Assembly: GCF_038957035.1 (NCBI RefSeq)
Contig: NZ_CP152412.1
Span: forward strand, 4,832,501 to 4,896,500
Reading direction: 5' to 3'
Length of the DNA: 64,000 nt
Source of the DNA: Bradyrhizobium sp. B097
GTDB taxonomy: Bacteria; Pseudomonadota; Alphaproteobacteria; Rhizobiales; Xanthobacteraceae
Of this stretch, positions 1-8,213 are shown piece by piece. The notes under the pieces were generated by a model. That model ran no database searches and was not told the DNA's origin. It saw only the letters and a list, made by a program, of their open reading frames with translations. Within the stretch, counting starts at the first letter, position 1; every line of letters begins with the position of its first letter. A program made the translations under genes and the position numbers.

Positions 1-65
1 GTCGGTCTTTCGGCAAGCGCGGCTGATAGGTCGCAGGGGGCGGAAAGCGATCTTGGCTGCCCCGC

Positions 66-554
66 TCAACGGGAACGAGCTGACGGTTCAGGAGCAACCG
101 AGGATGAGTCTTCCGCCGCCTTGGCTAACTCTGCCATTGCCTGCCTTACCGATCGAAGCCTTTTTTCGCCGAGGCGACGCGACAGTTCCCCTTTAGCCCA
201 AGTCCATACCGGGAAGGCATCGACCATCAGGCGGCGACCGGAACTCGTCAAGCTTAGCCGCTTTCCTGCGCGGCCACGTCCGCCTTCGGCGCAGACCAAA
301 CCTCTCTCCTCGAGGTTCCGAACATTTCGGCTGAGCGTGGTCGTATCGACACCTGCGCTAACCGCGAGATCAACGAGCGTGGCCGGTTCGGACGCCCCAA
401 TCCCGACCAAGAGGCTGAACTGCTCGGCCGTTAGCCCAAGCGGCTTAAAGCAGGCATTGTAAAAGCGCGTGACTGCACGCGCCGTCGCGCGAGCCTGAAA
501 GCCCGGGCACTCCGCGGCAACGGCCTTCAACGATTCTCGATCAAACCCACTCAC
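66..554 (-). CDS. MarR-family transcriptional regulator
   Basis: A winged-helix DNA-binding protein of about 162 residues. The core reads as a MarR fold: 'LTAEQFSLLVGIG' (helix 2), 'TLVDLAVSAGVDTTTLSRNV' (recognition helix) and the basic wing 'GRGRAGKRLSLTSSGR'. The frame is open to a GTG at 584, but that codon abuts a dyad and leaves no room for a ribosome site. A GTG at 554 preceded by AAGGG (about 7 bases away) is the better start. It diverges from a DUF1330 gene across a 34-bp gap containing a near-perfect palindrome, so it probably represses itself and that gene. The ligand is unknown. Confidence 0.82.
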   Translation of the reverse strand: MSGFDRESLKAVAAECPGFQARATARAVTRFYNACFKPLGLTAEQFSLLVGIGASEPATLVDLAVSAGVDTTTLSRNVRNLEERGLVCAEGGRGRAGKRLSLTSSGRRLMVDAFPVWTWAKGELSRRLGEKRLRSVRQAMAELAKAAEDSSSVAPEPSARSR

Positions 555-584
555 GTCCGCACCCTTGACAGCCCGGTAGCGCAC

Positions 585-604
585 AATAATGTATATGCAT
601 TATT
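585..604. promoter_or_regulatory. Probable MarR operator (20-bp dyad)
   Basis: AATAATGTATATGCATTATT reads almost identically on both strands, with one mismatched pair (positions 8 and 13). It lies between the divergent MarR and DUF1330 genes, directly upstream of both. An AT-rich 16-20 bp palindrome is the usual MarR-family operator form, and its position would let one dimer control both promoters. That this regulator binds it is inference. Confidence 0.6.
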
Positions 605-617
605 TGGAGATGATGTC

Positions 618-908
618 ATGCCAGCCTACGTGCATATCAATCTGCGCGTTATCGACCCAGCCAAGCAGGCCGCGCTCGCTCCTCGCTTTCAAGCGGCTCT
701 ACATGAGGCAGGTGGACGGGTTCTGCATTTCGGTCGTATTGCGGAAGTTCTTGAAGGGGATGAGGCGCCCCTGCCAATGGCTGGCGTATTTGAGTTTCCA
801 ACCCTGGCCCAAGCGCTAGCCTTCTACAATTCCGAAAGGTACGCACCGATCAAGGCCGAACGCCGGGAAGCGCAGCAAGCAAGGATGTTCGTTGTCGAAG
901 CCGGCTGA
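618..908 (+). CDS. DUF1330 domain protein
   Basis: A 96-residue single-domain protein of the DUF1330 ferredoxin-like dimeric alpha/beta-barrel family. Family features are the N-terminal 'YVHINLRVIDP', the 'MAGVFEFPTLAQALAFYNS' segment and 'YAPIKAERREAQ' near the end. The biochemical activity of DUF1330 proteins is not established. The ATG at 618 has a GGAG ribosome site 9 bases upstream. It diverges from a MarR gene and probably belongs to its regulon. Confidence 0.8.
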   Translation: MPAYVHINLRVIDPAKQAALAPRFQAALHEAGGRVLHFGRIAEVLEGDEAPLPMAGVFEFPTLAQALAFYNSERYAPIKAERREAQQARMFVVEAG

Positions 909-1047
909 GACGCCTACGCCAGACGCCGAAGCCTCACAACTTGCGCCCGCACGTCGGGTACAAGTCCATCGTTCAGGCCAGGTTCGCGCTATATCTGGTG
1001 AGCTCGATCACTGCGACTAGGCCTTGCTCCTGCTGCCGCGCCCCACC

Positions 1048-1353
1048 TTAGTGCGTCCACGGCTCCCAGCGGCGGAACGCGAAATTGTCGGCATAGGCGA
1101 CCTGGCGGTGCGCCGAATCCTTCGGCTCGATCACCTGGTAGGCGATGCCCTTGCGCTCGCAATAGGCGACCGCCTCCTCCTTGGTCTCGAACTGCAGCGT
1201 GAGCTGCTGCTTCATGTCGGTGGACGAGGTCCAGCCCATCAAGGGCTCCACGGTGCGCGGCTGCTCCGGTTCGTAGTCCAGTTGCCACTCTTTGGTCTTG
1301 GCACGTCCCGATTGCATCGCGTTTTTGGCGGGCTTAAAAATGCGTGCGGTCAT
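1048..1353 (-). CDS. NADH dehydrogenase accessory subunit, NDUFS4-like (ETC complex I subunit)
   Basis: A protein of about 101 residues matching the alphaproteobacterial counterpart of the mitochondrial 18-kDa complex I subunit (NDUFS4/AQDQ). Diagnostic elements are 'ARIFKPAKNAMQSG', 'WQLDYEPEQPR', 'EPLMGWTSSTDM', the conserved 'QLTLQFETKEEAVAYCERKG' stretch and C-terminal 'NFAFRRWEPWTH'. The protein would dock on the NADH-oxidising arm at the inner membrane. The frame extends 24 codons further upstream, but the ATG at 1353 begins the family alignment. It stands apart from any nuo operon in this window, which is usual for this subunit. Confidence 0.88.
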   Translation of the reverse strand: MTARIFKPAKNAMQSGRAKTKEWQLDYEPEQPRTVEPLMGWTSSTDMKQQLTLQFETKEEAVAYCERKGIAYQVIEPKDSAHRQVAYADNFAFRRWEPWTH

Positions 1354-1594
1354 GGATGGTCGGCCCCGTGGGATGTGCGATATGGAAGCGATTTGAAGGA
1401 AACCGCCGGGATAGTATAGAGACACCGTTCAAGGAACTGATCGGTGATTCCTCGATCTCGGAGGGAGCCTTCGCCGGACCGGTATAGTCATTCTACCGCG
1501 CTGTGACAATCTGGCCTCGGGGGCTTCGGTTTGGAGCCCCTTGGGCCCGCGGCGCGGCCTTCTCGACAGCATCATCTCGAGGAAGCGGCGCCCC

Positions 1595-2758
1595 ATGGAA
1601 ATCCACGCTCACCTGCCCGACAAAGGACGTGACCTCCGGCTCGACCTGTTCCGCGGGATCGCGAACTGGGCGATCTATCTCGATCACATCCCCGACAATA
1701 TCGTGAACTGGATCACGACCCGAAATTACGGCTTCAGCGATGCCGCGGACCTGTTCGTCTTCATCTCCGGCTACACCGCATCCTTCGTCTATGCCCGCAT
1801 GATGCTGGAGCGGGGCTTCATCGTCGGCGCCACAAGGCTGACCAAGCGGGTCTGGCAGCTCTATGTCGCCCACATCATCCTGTTCGTGATCTACATCGCC
1901 TCGATCAGCTATCTGGCGCTGCGCTTCGGCGATTCCGAGATCATCAACGAGTTCAACGTCGCGGGCCTCGTCGACAACGCCACCGAGACGCTGCGCCAGG
2001 GCCTGTTTCTGAAGTTCAAGCCGGTCAATCTCGACGTGCTGCCGCTCTACATCGTGCTGATGGGGCTGTTCCCGCCGGTGCTGTGGTTCATGCTGCGGCA
2101 GCCGAACTGGACCATGCTGGCCTCGCTCGCGCTGTGGCTGGTGTCGCGGCACATGGGCTGGAACCTGCCCGCCTACCCGGCCGGAACCTGGTACTTCAAC
2201 CCGTTCGCCTGGCAGGTGCTGTTCGTGTTCGGCTCGTGGTGCGCAATGGGTGGCGCGCGGCAAAACATGCACATCATCAATTCGCGCTACACGCTGTGGT
2301 TCTGCGTCGCCTACCTGATCTTCGCGCTGATCATGACGATGGCCGGCCGCTTCCCGGACCTCGGCGCGATGTTCCCGGACTGGCTGTATTCGACCTTCAA
2401 CCCGAACGACAAGACCAACCTCGCGCCGTACCGCTTCCTGCACTTCGTGGTGATCACGGTGCTGGTGATCCGCTTCGTCCCGAAGGACTGGTCGGCGCTG
2501 GAGTGGAAGGTGTTCGATCCCCTGATCGTCTGCGGCCAGCAGTCGCTCGCGGTGTTCTGCGTCGGCGTGTTCCTGTCCTTTGTCGGACATTTCGAGCTCT
2601 CGATGAGCTCGGGCTCGCTGTTCGCGCAGATCTTCGTCAGCATCTCCGGCATCGCGATCATGACGATCGTGGCCTATTACATCTCGTGGTCGAAGCGGCA
2701 GGACAAGCCGATCAAGCCGCCGGCGCAGAAACCGGCGGCACCGGCAAAGGCGGCCTGA
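1595..2758 (+). CDS. OpgC-family membrane acyltransferase
   Basis: An integral membrane protein of 387 residues with about ten hydrophobic segments, of the OpgC/acyltransferase-3-like family. The N-terminal 'RDLRLDLFRGIANWAIYLDHIP' region (residues 12-33), with its Arg/Asp/His triad, and 'DLFVFISGYTASFVYARMM' are family signatures. Characterised OpgC proteins succinylate periplasmic glucans at the inner membrane. The substrate here is unknown. The ATG at 1595 follows GAGGAAG at a good distance, while an ATG at 1541 would add 18 poorly conserved residues. The C-terminus is Pro/Ala/Lys-rich. It converges on a carbamoyltransferase gene, another surface-glycan-decorating class. Confidence 0.85.
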   Translation: MEIHAHLPDKGRDLRLDLFRGIANWAIYLDHIPDNIVNWITTRNYGFSDAADLFVFISGYTASFVYARMMLERGFIVGATRLTKRVWQLYVAHIILFVIYIASISYLALRFGDSEIINEFNVAGLVDNATETLRQGLFLKFKPVNLDVLPLYIVLMGLFPPVLWFMLRQPNWTMLASLALWLVSRHMGWNLPAYPAGTWYFNPFAWQVLFVFGSWCAMGGARQNMHIINSRYTLWFCVAYLIFALIMTMAGRFPDLGAMFPDWLYSTFNPNDKTNLAPYRFLHFVVITVLVIRFVPKDWSALEWKVFDPLIVCGQQSLAVFCVGVFLSFVGHFELSMSSGSLFAQIFVSISGIAIMTIVAYYISWSKRQDKPIKPPAQKPAAPAKAA

Positions 2759-2768
2759 TCCCCTTGTT

Positions 2769-2817
2769 GAGCATGGTCTTATCGGAAAACCGCTTCGCAC
2801 TTTTCCGGACCATGCTC
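2769..2817. repeat. Dispersed palindromic repeat
   Basis: Perfect outer arms GAGCATGGTC (2769-2778) and GACCATGCTC (2808-2817) enclose a second pair, CGGAAAA (2783-2789) and TTTTCCG (2801-2807). It sits between two convergent genes and could act as a two-way transcription stop. The last bases supply the stop codon of the carbamoyltransferase on the minus strand (TAG at 2819-2817). A degenerate relative occurs near 26,862. Confidence 0.8.
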
Positions 2818-4637
2818 TAGGAGCCGCCCCGGCTGCCGTCCTGCGTGGTCGAGGAGACGATGGTGGCGACGTCGCCGAACGTCGTCATCACGGGCGTGAC
2901 GACCTTGTGCATGGCGGTCTTCGCCACCAGCGTGTCGTGCAGCACGAGGTTGTCGATCCCGGTGGTGAGGAAGCAGCTCACCGCATCCTGCGGCGTCTCG
3001 ATGATCGGCTCGCCCTTGACGTTGAACGAGGTGTTGATCAGCACCGGCACGCCGGTCAGCGCCTCGAACTCCTTGAGCAGGCGATACAGCACCGGGTTGG
3101 TTTCCTCCCGCACGCTCTGCACCCGCGCCGAACCGTCGACATGCACGATCGCCGGGATCTTGTCGCGCCATTCGGGACGCACCGGCTTGGCGATCAGCAT
3201 GTAGGGCGAGTCCTCCTCGCCCTCGAAGATCTCCTTCATCCGCTCGGCCAGCACGATCGGCGCGAACGGGCGGAAGGCCTGGCGGTGCTTGACGCGGCTG
3301 TTGAGAATGTCCTTCATCTCGGCCCTGCGCGGATCGGCAATCAGGCTGCGGTTGCCGAGCGCGCGCGGACCGAATTCAGAGGGCCCCTGAAACCAGCCGA
3401 TCACGCGCTGGTCGGCGAGCAGCTTCGCGGTATCGCGGCAGATGTTGTCGCTGCGCCTGGCGTCGATCTGGATGCGCACCAGGAAGCTTTGCAGCGCGGC
3501 CGCCACCTCGGCGTCGCTGTAGCGCCGGCCGACATAGGCGTGGTCCATCACGAACGAGCGGCGCTGCTTGAGGATCTCCAGCCAGCCGTAATAGGCGCAG
3601 CCGATGGCTATGCCGTCGTCGCCGGCGGCGGGCTGGATCCAGACGTTCTCGAAGCCGGCCTCGCGCGCGATGCGTCCGTTGGCCACGCAGTTCAGCGCGA
3701 CGCCGCCGGCGATGCAGAGGTTCTTCGCGCCGGTGGTCTCGCGCAGCCAGCGCGCCCGCGCCAGCAACACGTTCTCGGTGTCGTCCTGCACCCGCCAGGC
3801 GATGTCCTCCCAGTGCCGCATCGTGGGGCTCTTGTCCCAGCTGCCGCTGTCGAGCACGAAGGGCTGCTGGTTGTCGGCGCCCCAGAACGGCACATGCAGT
3901 CTGCCGTCCTTCATCTCGAGCAGATGGCCGACCTGCTCGCGGCGGCCATAGGGCGCGAGCCCCATCAGTTCGCCGCACTTGTTCCAATCGCCGAACACAT
4001 AGGTCGAGACCCGGCTGTACAGCGCGCCGAGACCCGGCATGTTGTAGAACTCGTCCGACAGGAGACCGCGCGCCGGCTCCATAAAGACCTTCTTCAGGCA
4101 TTCGAGCCTGGTGTCGTCGAACCTGTAATAGCTCTCGGACTCGCGGGCGAGCGGCGACGCCCCATCCTGCGGATAGGTTTCCATCGCGTCGGCCTGATAG
4201 TTGCCGACGCCGTCGACGATCATCACGACGCCGTCCTTGAACGGCGACACCGCGAACGCGCTGTAGGCATGCGCGAGGTGATGCGAGATCGACACCACCT
4301 TGTCGGACTTCGCGCGAAACAGCGAATGCTTGATCGCCTCGTTGCGCTCGGCGATCGGCAGGAACCCCGGCATGTCCTGGTGGAGCATCCGCTCCTCCAT
4401 CTCGGGCACCGGCAGGATGTAGCTGTTGCGCACCACGAGAGCGACGTCGTCGAGGGTGATGCCCTCGGCGGACAGGCAGTAGTCGATGACTTCCTTGTAG
4501 AAGCCGGAGGCGTGCTTCTCGCGGGTGATGCGCTCCTTGGAGATCGCATAGGCGATCGCGCCGTCACGCAGCAGGCAGGCGCTCACGTCATGGTCGTAGA
4601 CGTTGAGACCAAGGACGTAGGTGTGTTGTTTCGGCAT
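2817..4637 (-). CDS. Carbamoyltransferase, NodU/CmcH/TobZ family
   Basis: About 606 residues, the full length of the O-carbamoyltransferase family that transfers a carbamoyl group from carbamoyl phosphate, through carbamoyl-AMP, to a sugar or antibiotic hydroxyl. The N-terminal Kae1-like half shows 'SHHLAHAYSAF' (residues 118-128, metal-binding His) and 'VVMIVDGVGNY'. The C-terminal YrdC-like half shows 'QGPSEFGPRALGNRSL' and 'GVPVLINTSFN'. A GTG at 4643 is in frame, but the ATG at 4637 has a better-spaced AAGAG. I see no nod genes or nod box nearby, so NodU itself is unlikely. It is more plausibly a cell-surface or secondary-metabolite decorating enzyme. It is convergent with the OpgC-like gene. 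Confidence 0.88.
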   Translation of the reverse strand: MPKQHTYVLGLNVYDHDVSACLLRDGAIAYAISKERITREKHASGFYKEVIDYCLSAEGITLDDVALVVRNSYILPVPEMEERMLHQDMPGFLPIAERNEAIKHSLFRAKSDKVVSISHHLAHAYSAFAVSPFKDGVVMIVDGVGNYQADAMETYPQDGASPLARESESYYRFDDTRLECLKKVFMEPARGLLSDEFYNMPGLGALYSRVSTYVFGDWNKCGELMGLAPYGRREQVGHLLEMKDGRLHVPFWGADNQQPFVLDSGSWDKSPTMRHWEDIAWRVQDDTENVLLARARWLRETTGAKNLCIAGGVALNCVANGRIAREAGFENVWIQPAAGDDGIAIGCAYYGWLEILKQRRSFVMDHAYVGRRYSDAEVAAALQSFLVRIQIDARRSDNICRDTAKLLADQRVIGWFQGPSEFGPRALGNRSLIADPRRAEMKDILNSRVKHRQAFRPFAPIVLAERMKEIFEGEEDSPYMLIAKPVRPEWRDKIPAIVHVDGSARVQSVREETNPVLYRLLKEFEALTGVPVLINTSFNVKGEPIIETPQDAVSCFLTTGIDNLVLHDTLVAKTAMHKVVTPVMTTFGDVATIVSSTTQDGSRGGS

Positions 4638-5003
4638 GGGCACTCTTCAGGGAGGATTCTGAAACGCTCAGAGAACATGATCGTGTCGACTTCAAGTTCT
4701 CGACGGCATTTTCCGCGGCTCGCAAACCTCTGCTTCTGCGATGCACAAATCAGATCGGCGCAATGCAAGATGAACAGAATGAACGGTGGATGAACGACAA
4801 GATGAGCGTAGCAACCACATCATCCTTTGCAGGCGGGACTGTAACTTGACCTTACCTTTTGGTCTCAATAGAGTCGTTAAAGCTCGCAAGAACCTTAGTG
4901 AAAATATTGTCTTAGCATGCTCGAACCGGACGCCGGTCTCGCGCGTCTAAGCGAGACAGCCAGCATCGGTTCAGATGTTTGGAAGTGACTGGAGATCTTC
5001 AGA
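4638..5003. other. Gene-free divergent promoter region
   Basis: About 366 bp between the divergent carbamoyltransferase and the Gly-rich secreted-protein gene. It is clearly AT-richer than its surroundings (4,670-4,920), as expected of a promoter region. I find no convincing small gene, no tRNA and no clear operator palindrome. It is too AT-rich and stop-rich to be a decayed version of the neighbouring genes. Confidence 0.5.
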
Positions 5004-5285
5004 ATGACTAAACGCTACAATATCCTGACTCGTTGCCTCGCAGCAGTCGCTTTGTTGTTCGTCTATGTCGCAAGCACCTCCGCCATCCTGGTCGGCGCCA
5101 CCACGTCGTCTGCGCAGGCGCAATGGCGCGGACGTGGCTATGGGTATCGCGGCGGCTGGGGTCGCGGACGCGGATGGGGTTATGGTCGCGGATATGGTTA
5201 TGGCCGCGGCTATGGCTACTACGGCGGTTATGCCGGCCCCCGTTGCTGGTGGACCCCGCGTGGTGTTCGCGTTTGCCGGTGGTAA
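5004..5285 (+). CDS. Small secreted Gly/Tyr/Arg-rich protein
   Basis: Ninety-three residues. A lysine/arginine start, hydrophobic core (LAAVALLFVYVAST) and 'SSAQAQ' cleavage site form a signal peptide ending near residue 40. The mature part is an imperfect Gly-Tyr-Gly-Arg repeat (residues 43-78) ending in two cysteines ('RCWWTPRGVRVCRW') that could form a disulfide. Short exported Gly/Tyr-rich proteins of this kind are common in Bradyrhizobium, and their role is unknown. GGAG lies 9 bases before the ATG. A strong terminator follows 38 bases after the stop, so this is a single-gene unit. Confidence 0.75.
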   Translation: MTKRYNILTRCLAAVALLFVYVASTSAILVGATTSSAQAQWRGRGYGYRGGWGRGRGWGYGRGYGYGRGYGYYGGYAGPRCWWTPRGVRVCRW

Positions 5286-5322
5286 CAACCGCCCGGCCAA
5301 TAGAAGCGATATTGAGGACATG

Positions 5323-5360
5323 AATCAGGTGCGTCGGTCCCGGCGCACCTGATTTTCTTT
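5323..5360 (+). terminator. Rho-independent terminator
   Basis: An 11-bp stem, AATCAGGTGCG (5323-5333) with CGCACCTGATT (5344-5354), and a 10-base loop, followed by TTCTTTT. It ends the transcript of the Gly-rich secreted protein. Confidence 0.85.
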
Positions 5361-5410
5361 TGGGGCTTGGTTGTCCTGCCGGGGCTTGGCTCACCTGCCG
5401 CGCGCAAGAA

Positions 5411-5436
5411 AGAGCCCCGGGAGACGCCGGGGCTCT
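5411..5436 (-). terminator. Hairpin, probably a minus-strand terminator
   Basis: A perfect 10-bp stem AGAGCCCCGG / CCGGGGCTCT with a 6-base loop. On the minus strand it runs into CTCTTTCTT, so it would stop transcripts arriving from the right. The nearest minus-strand gene, the cyclase, ends 290 bp away at 5726. Confidence 0.5.
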
Positions 5437-5623
5437 AGTCACGGGAGAGAACGCTTCAGAAATCGGGACGCGAGGACGAGCCGCCGGCCCGACCACCCAA
5501 TGCATCTACGACGTGCATGAGAGCAGATTCGGTTCCCTCTGGCTGTAGCCATGCCGCAACAACCTGCCGTAATGCACAGCATGTCCACGGGTTCCCGATC
5601 TGGGGCGAAACAGTCCGAAGGCG

Positions 5624-5727
5624 CCTGGAGCCTTTCCCGTTCCGATGGAATCGGAACGGGGCTCCAGGTTTTGTCTCGACGCGTTTTCTTCACGCGAACC
5701 GGTATCCACTTCGCTCGAAAACGCTCT
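5624..5727. repeat. Dispersed two-hairpin repeat (GCGTTTTC family), copy 1
   Basis: Hairpin one pairs CCTGGAGCC (5624-5632) and CCCGTTCCGAT with ATCGGAACGGG and GGCTCCAGG (ending 5668). Hairpin two pairs GCGTTTTC (5681-5688) with GAAAACGC (5717-5724) around 'acgcgaaccgg'. Copies with the same architecture occur at 18,600 and 36,267. The terminal CTA of the element is the stop codon of the adjoining cyclase gene. The remaining gene-free sequence from 5437 to 5623 shows no gene I can support. Confidence 0.85.
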
Positions 5728-6502
5728 AATCGTCGAGGATCGCAACCGCCCTCGTCCACCCCGCCGATGCGCGCTCGATCTTCACCGGGAAGCACGACAC
5801 CATGAACCCGGTCGACGGCAGCTGCTCGAGATTGTGCAGCTTCTCGATGTGGCAGTAGCCGATGTGGCGCCCGGCCTTGTGGCCTTCCCAGATCAGGCTG
5901 GCGTCCCTGGTCTCGGCGTATCGCTTCGCGGTGAAGACGAACGGCGCGTCCCAACTCCACCCGTCGATGCCGGTCAGCCGCACGCCGCGCTCGAGCAGAT
6001 ACATCGTCGCCTCATAGCCCATGCCGCACCCGGAATTAACGTAGTCGGCCTGGCCGTATTTCGCGCCGGCACTGGTGTTGACGACGACGATCTCGAGCGG
6101 CGACAGCGTGTGGCCGATCCGCTTCAGCTCGGCTTCGACATCGCCTGCGGTCGCGACGTAGCCGTCAGGCAGATGGCGGAAGTCGAGCTTGACGCCCGGC
6201 TGAAAGCACCATTCCAGCGGCACCTCGTCGATCGTCCACGAGCGTTCGCCGCGGTTCATGGTCGGATGGAAATGCCAGGGCGCATCGAGATGCGTGCCGT
6301 TGTGCGTGGAGAGCGAGACCTGCTCGACAGCCCAGCCCTGCCCGTCAGGCAGATCCGCAGCCTTCAGCCCATCGAAGAACTGCAGCATGCGCGGTAGCCC
6401 CTGCTGGTGGTCGATATACTGGATGGTCGGGTGATTGCCCGGCGGATCGGCCGGAACGTCGTTCTGCAAGGGAACGGAGATGTCGATCAGTCTGCGCGCC
6501 AT
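5726..6502 (-). CDS. Cyclase / kynurenine-formamidase-like metal hydrolase
   Basis: Some 258 residues of the putative cyclase family (PF04199), which includes bacterial arylformamidases. The metal-binding signature 'HNGTHLDAPWHF' is intact, and an upstream 'IDISVPLQNDVPADPPG' and a downstream 'GIDGWSWD' fit the fold. The true substrate cannot be read from the sequence, and no tryptophan catabolism genes flank it. The ATG at 6502 is preceded by GAGGAAGC. The frame stays open a further 24 codons upstream, but without family character. The stop codon lies within a dispersed repeat. Confidence 0.85.
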   Translation of the reverse strand: MARRLIDISVPLQNDVPADPPGNHPTIQYIDHQQGLPRMLQFFDGLKAADLPDGQGWAVEQVSLSTHNGTHLDAPWHFHPTMNRGERSWTIDEVPLEWCFQPGVKLDFRHLPDGYVATAGDVEAELKRIGHTLSPLEIVVVNTSAGAKYGQADYVNSGCGMGYEATMYLLERGVRLTGIDGWSWDAPFVFTAKRYAETRDASLIWEGHKAGRHIGYCHIEKLHNLEQLPSTGFMVSCFPVKIERASAGWTRAVAILDD

Positions 6503-6667
6503 GGTGCTTCCTCGCGGATTGGTCTTGTCAGGCCGAACCAACCTGCCAGTCCGCGCGCACCATCGGCAAGCCACATCCGCTCGAGATCAGGCCACGGTCT
6601 GCCCCCGGTTGCGACAGCGGCAAGGCGCCGCGACGTTGAACCTATTTCCCGCGCGGACGACCCATGG

Positions 6668-6744
6668 GCACTGGGGATTTCAGGGCCCAGTATTCGGCGA
6701 CGCCGTCTGGACGATCCATATTCCGCCCAGGCGGCGTTGTTGCG
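6668..6744. repeat. 77-bp dispersed repeat, copy A
   Basis: This block matches 12,260-12,337 at roughly four of five positions, with an identical core CTGGGGATTTCAGGGCCCAG followed by a conserved 'GGCG', 'CATATTCCG' and 'GCGGCG.TGTTGC'. Neither copy lies in a gene. The nature of the element is unknown. Confidence 0.75.
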
Positions 6745-6929
6745 TCAGGCGATACATCCTGGCCGAAGCGTGGTTGCCCGTGCCAGAACGCTGTTCACGC
6801 ACAGAGAGCCACAGAAACAATCCGTGTCCTCATGTCGGGCGGATTGCTGGTGGTGTTGCCACGGCGATACAGAGATACCCTTACAACGATGCTAACCAAC
6901 CAGCATCTGAATCAAGACGGGGTTGCGTC

Positions 6930-7112
6930 GTGTCGGGATTTGATCACTGGAACGGTGCAAATAGGGCTTACGCGTCCGCCGAAACGCCACATCTGCGCGA
7001 TGAGCAGCAGCAGTTCGACCGCTATCACAAATTCGACGACGCCATCCCGCGACCGTCGGAGAGTGGCTCAAGAACCGTGATCTTGGATCGCTACAACCCG
7101 CCGGCCCGTTGA
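6930..7112 (+). CDS. Possible small hypothetical protein
   Basis: A GTG-started frame of 60 codons with ACGGGG about 9 bases upstream. The composition is protein-like and charged ('DEQQQFDRYHKFDDAIPRPS'), unlike the other frames nearby. It lacks a signal peptide or membrane segment and I recognise no family. It may equally be a fragment of a decayed gene. Confidence 0.25.
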   Translation: MSGFDHWNGANRAYASAETPHLRDEQQQFDRYHKFDDAIPRPSESGSRTVILDRYNPPAR

Positions 7113-7414
7113 TCCGGTCAGCGCCCGAGCGGCTGAAGTTGCGGGGAGCGGAGCGTTGGGGCTCCGGTCCGGCGCTTGCTCTTTCAGAATGCCAACTGAC
7201 CGCGATTTGTGGATCAGCGGACCTGCGTGATGTGCCTGTCGCTAACCACAGGCTGGTTCGGATCCCACACATTGGCAGGCCTGATCAGCAAGAGCATGTC
7301 GGGTAGGTTCGACGGACTTGTCCAGGGCGCCGCCCTCTTCCTTCCATGCCCTTTCCAGACGCAAAATCCGGGAAGCAAAAGGCCTCGAAAAACCTATCAA
7401 GTCTTTGATTTGAA

Positions 7415-7491
7415 TGGTCGGGGCAGCTGGATTCGAACCAACGACCTGCAGTACCCAAAACTGCCGCGCTACCAGGCTGCGCTATACCCCG
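7415..7491 (-). tRNA. tRNA-Pro (UGG)
   Basis: A full cloverleaf on the minus strand. The acceptor CGGGGTA pairs with TGCCCCG, the D arm is GCGC/GCGC, and the anticodon stem GCAGT/ACTGC carries the loop TTTGGGT (anticodon TGG). The T arm GTTGG/CCAGC has the loop TTCGAAT. The CCA end is encoded. Confidence 0.97.
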
Positions 7492-7611
7492 ACATTTCCG
7501 AGAAGCCCCGTGGATACACGCTTCAGCCAGCGCCAGCAAGGCGCCGGTGCGGGACTTCCGGCTGGGAAATCGGCGACGATTTCCGTCCAGAAACCGCAAG
7601 GGAACAGAGAG

Positions 7612-8091
7612 CTAGTGGCCGCCGAACAGCGGGTGGCCGACCCGGTCGCCGGGCTGGATGCCGTATTTCTGCGCGGTGCCGGCAATCACCTCGAGGACGC
7701 CCCTGGCGAGCCCCCGCGACGGAATGATCTTGGTCGACATCGGCTCGGTGTTTTCGGCGATCCGCAGGATGCGGCCGTCGGCGCGGATGAAGATCATGTC
7801 GAGCGAGATGTAGGTGTTCTTCATCCACATCGACACTTCCTGCTCCGGCGTGAAGTCGAACAGCATGCCTTTGCCGTCCGCGAGCTCCTTCCGGTACATC
7901 AGGCCGGTCTCCTTCTCCTGCTCGGTGGTCGCCATTTCGACGGAGAAGACGTGCACGCCTGACTTGGTGACGATCTCGAGCGGCTGGACGCTGGCAGCCT
8001 GCGCGGCCGGGGCCAGCAGCGCGCCGCACATCATGATGAGGGAGGCCAACAGCCACGGGCGAAGCCGCCCAACCATGCGATCGAAATCCAT
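7612..8091 (-). CDS. DUF192 family exported protein
   Basis: One hundred fifty-nine residues with an N-terminal signal peptide (hydrophobic 'WLLASLIMMCGALLAPAAQA', cleavage near residue 32), then a complete DUF192 domain. It shows 'FSVEMATTEQEKETGLMYR', the highly conserved 'GMLFDF', 'VSMWMKNTYISLDMIFI' and C-terminal 'PGDRVGHPLF'. The function is unproven. The domain occurs alone and exported in many alphaproteobacteria. The ATG at 8091 is chosen over an in-frame TTG at 8097. It is not closely coupled to its neighbours. Confidence 0.88.
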   Translation of the reverse strand: MDFDRMVGRLRPWLLASLIMMCGALLAPAAQAASVQPLEIVTKSGVHVFSVEMATTEQEKETGLMYRKELADGKGMLFDFTPEQEVSMWMKNTYISLDMIFIRADGRILRIAENTEPMSTKIIPSRGLARGVLEVIAGTAQKYGIQPGDRVGHPLFGGH

Positions 8092-8213
8092 CGACAAATA
8101 CTCACACCGGGGAAGATTTTCCGGCGGACCCTAACCCGATGATTGCGGCAAATGCCAGAGCCCTGGCGGCTCGCCGGCGGCTCACGTTTCCGTCAGGGAG
8201 TCCGGCTCGGGGC

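Larger units (their letters stand above)
6503..7414. other. 900-bp stretch with little coding content
   Basis: Between the cyclase and tRNA-Pro I find one repeat copy (6668-6744) and one weak small ORF (6930-7112). The remaining frames have poor composition and no recognisable domains. The sequence looks like decayed or noncoding DNA. No IS ends or integrase remnants are visible next to the tRNA. Confidence 0.5.

Noticed and set aside
4638..5003. A nod box or NodD-controlled promoter before the NodU-like gene
   Set aside because: No match to the nod-box pattern was seen, and no other nod genes are present, so a symbiotic assignment is not supported.
7285..7599. A 104-codon minus-strand ORF across the tRNA-Pro gene
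   Set aside because: Most of its sequence is the tRNA itself and its flanks; such ORFs are artefacts of tRNA composition.
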